Shown here: one piece after another, positions 62,352 to 64,000 of the stretch
Position numbering within the stretch: the stretch's first letter is position 1
Layout: every line of letters begins with the position of its first letter
Source: Ruminococcus sp.
GTDB taxonomy: Bacteria > Bacillota > Clostridia > Oscillospirales > Ruminococcaceae
Direction of reading: 5' to 3'
Length of the DNA stretch: 64,000 bases
Assembly (NCBI RefSeq): GCF_019423705.1
Contig: NZ_JAHZAX010000010.1
Coordinates: forward strand, 69,200-133,199
The notes under the pieces: model-generated
Database searches by the model: none
Seen by the model: the letters and a program-made list of their open reading frames with translations, nothing else
Told to the model about the DNA's origin: nothing
Made by a program: the position numbers and the translations under genes

Positions 62352-63613
62352 ACCGAAAGACTTTGATCGCAGCGAAAACGGCGGCTGCGCTGTGTGCGGC
62401 GGCGGTGCTGACAGGCTGCACCCTCGGAGAAGATCGGCTCAGTCACCCAGAGCGGGCAGGGATAACATTCTCCTGGTGGGGAAAGGACGCACGAAATGAA
62501 TACACTCTCGAGGGGCTGAGACAGTTCCAGCAGGATAACGAGGGCATAACCGTGACGCCTGAATACAGCGAGTATGAGGGCTTCAAGGCACGAATGGACG
62601 TGGATTATTATTCCGACACGTCGGCGGACGTTATGCAGCTCAATTACAACTGGCTTTGGGAATATTCCAAGGACGGCGAGGGTTTTTACGACCTTTATGA
62701 GCTTAGCGATGAGATAAATCTTGACGCATTTGACAAGGACGATCTTGCTTACGGTGAGATCGACGGCAAGCTAAATGCTGTGCCAACGGGATTCAATTGT
62801 GTGACATTTTATTACAATAAGACGATGTATGAAACATACGGCTTTGAATTGCCGACGAATTGGCAGGACTTGATAAATGCTGCTGACGTTATGCGGAGCG
62901 ATGAGGTGTATCCAATAGCGCTGACGCAGAAATCGGCGTGGCTGAGTGCGGCGGCTTATTGCGAGCAATCCACCGGCAAGGCGATGTTTTCCGACGACGG
63001 CGAGTTTCAATATGAGCAGGAGGATATCCGTCGAATGTTGGCATTTTACCAAGAAATGCTTAAAAATAAGGTGTCGAAGCCTGCGTGGGACTTTGACCGA
63101 AAGGACTTTGAGGACTGCATTGTGGGCGGCGTAGCGGCGTGGATATCTGACGCTGAGTATTATTGCCAACCGCTGGAGGGCGCAGGCTTCAAGGTGGTCG
63201 TGGGGGATTATCCGCTGGCGAAGAGGTCGAAAAGTTCGGGCTGGTATAAAAAGCCAACGAGCTTTTACGCAATAAAAAAGACGACGAAATATCCCGAAGA
63301 GTCGGCGAAGTTGCTGGATTATCTTGTTAACAGCGAGGAAATGGCGCTTTTGCAGGGCACAGGAAAGGGCGTGCCTGCCTCGAAAGCGGCATTGGAGGCT
63401 CTCGAAGCCCGTGATATGCTGAACACGATACAGTACAGGGCGACATATAAGATGAACAATGCTCAGACTTTCCGCCCGATGAACCCCGATCTTGAAGATC
63501 AGCAGGCGGTAGACGCATTTATTTCCGCTTCTGAGGCGCTTTATTACGACCGCACGTCCCTTGAAATGGCAGCACGGAGCACCTATAACAAGCTTGTGGA
63601 GCTTTACAATTAG
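62348..63613 (+). CDS. Extracellular sugar-binding lipoprotein (ABC family 1 type)
   Basis: 421 residues. Lipobox LTGC (Cys24), then the two-lobe binding protein: ITFSWWGKDARNEYTLEGL, SADVMQLNYNWLW, LNAVPTGFNCVTFYYNKTMYE, PEESAKLLDYLVNSEEM. Fits MalE/UgpB-type sugar-binding proteins. GTG start overlaps the sensor stop, so the two are translationally coupled; no permease genes follow in the window, which suggests a signalling receptor. Confidence 0.92.
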   Translation: MNRKTLIAAKTAAALCAAAVLTGCTLGEDRLSHPERAGITFSWWGKDARNEYTLEGLRQFQQDNEGITVTPEYSEYEGFKARMDVDYYSDTSADVMQLNYNWLWEYSKDGEGFYDLYELSDEINLDAFDKDDLAYGEIDGKLNAVPTGFNCVTFYYNKTMYETYGFELPTNWQDLINAADVMRSDEVYPIALTQKSAWLSAAAYCEQSTGKAMFSDDGEFQYEQEDIRRMLAFYQEMLKNKVSKPAWDFDRKDFEDCIVGGVAAWISDAEYYCQPLEGAGFKVVVGDYPLAKRSKSSGWYKKPTSFYAIKKTTKYPEESAKLLDYLVNSEEMALLQGTGKGVPASKAALEALEARDMLNTIQYRATYKMNNAQTFRPMNPDLEDQQAVDAFISASEALYYDRTSLEMAARSTYNKLVELYN

Positions 63614-63705
63614 TTTAATCAACTAAACAATTTGTGCGATGTGGAGATAAAGACTATATGTAAATAAGCAATGTATACAAACTTTACAAAATTGTAAAAT
63701 AAGTC

Positions 63706-63734
63706 TTGACAATTTATTAGTTTTAAGATATAAT
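63706..63734 (+). promoter_or_regulatory. Promoter P1 of the terminal region
   Basis: TTGACA (63706-63711), 17 bases, TATAAT (63729-63734): full consensus. Confidence 0.92.
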
Positions 63735-63741
63735 TAGTACC

Positions 63742-63822
63742 GATGTAAGAAACATCATCAAGATTCAGGCATAGACTGAATAAGGTCACTTGGGTTAACA
63801 ATTTAGTCAAAATGACTTATTC
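63742..63822 (+). ncRNA. Foldable leader or small RNA after P1
   Basis: GATGT / ACATC (63742-63756), ATTCAG / CTGAAT (63763-63781) and GAATAAGGTCA / TGACTTATTC (63778-63822, one bulge). The last two share bases 63778-63781 and exclude each other. No T-rich terminator follows directly. Confidence 0.4.
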
Positions 63823-63875
63823 AAAAATAGTTTTTCGTTAATTTGAACAAAGTTGAGAAAATTTCCGCAAAACTA

Positions 63876-63904
63876 TTGACATTTCGGACAAGATGATGTA
63901 TACT
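63876..63904 (+). promoter_or_regulatory. Promoter P2 of the terminal region
   Basis: TTGACA (63876-63881), 17 bases, TATACT (63899-63904). The transcript would carry TTGTGGG / CCCACAA (63937-63983) enclosing TACAT / ATGTA. Confidence 0.85.
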
Positions 63905-64000
63905 TTAAGCATAGCTTAGAGGTGAGCGTCAAGCTCTTGTGGGTTTACATCAAATGTATGTTGAGCGTAAAATTCTCCCACAAAACCTGTAAAAAGCTAT

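Larger units (their letters stand above)
63614..64000. other. Non-coding end of window with two promoters
   Basis: 387 bases with no gene. Two consensus promoters each lead into a foldable sequence; any gene they serve lies beyond the window. Confidence 0.7.

Overview
The window reads as chromosome of an anaerobic, spore-forming, low-to-moderate GC Gram-positive bacterium of the Ruminococcus/Oscillospiraceae type. Supporting signs are a FabK-based type II fatty acid synthase, a trimeric [FeFe] hydrogenase, an alpha/beta-type small acid-soluble spore protein, an intracellular type I pullulanase, a surface CE2-like acetyl esterase, strong AAGGAGG ribosome sites and many TTGACA-17-TATAAT promoters. 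This placement is inference from gene content; no 16S or other marker is present.

Layout. 1-7.9 kb: fatty acid synthesis and acetyl-CoA carboxylase cluster (fabK, fabG, fabF, accB, fabZ, a membrane protein, accC, accD, accA, acpP). 8-11 kb: Nudix hydrolase, lipoprotein, sodium:solute symporter. 11.2-17.5 kb: initiator tRNA, then one 1926-residue DUF4011/SF1 helicase/Vsr-like/DUF3320 protein resembling single-gene anti-phage helicases. 17.5-25.4 kb: histidine phosphatase, a DXS-like enzyme behind a MerR-type promoter, AEC transporter, DUF2461 protein, lipoprotein, CBS protein, D,D-carboxypeptidase. 25.6-31.1 kb, minus strand: hydABC hydrogenase operon and birA, whose product should biotinylate AccB. 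31.3-38.8 kb: MraY-like transferase, flippase-like protein, pssA, psd (phosphatidylethanolamine synthesis), pulA, CE2-like esterase.

38.8-48.4 kb is an AT-richer accessory stretch: large serine recombinase, small helical protein, RepA/DnaB-like ATPase, several hairpins, a BlaI/BlaR1-type regulatory pair with a DUF2079 membrane protein and a secreted protein, an AbiF-like HEPN gene with a structured RNA just upstream, and a spore protein gene. 48.4-54 kb is a two-subunit ABC exporter with a DUF1854 protein, preceded by a promoter, a 40-codon leader ORF and a terminator arranged like an attenuator. 54-59 kb: metallophosphoesterase, mgtE behind a structured leader RNA, and a K+/H+-type antiporter. 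59-63.6 kb: an AraC-HTH/GGDEF fusion, a small membrane protein, and a membrane sensor with a degenerate GGDEF domain translationally coupled to a sugar-binding lipoprotein. The last 390 bases hold two strong promoters and two foldable non-coding leaders.

The most interesting points are the defence genes (helicase next to tRNA; AbiF with RNA), the BlaR1-type receptor whose ectodomain resembles the secreted protein of its own cluster, the attenuator before the ABC exporter, the mgtE leader, and a composite intergenic repeat in at least five places.
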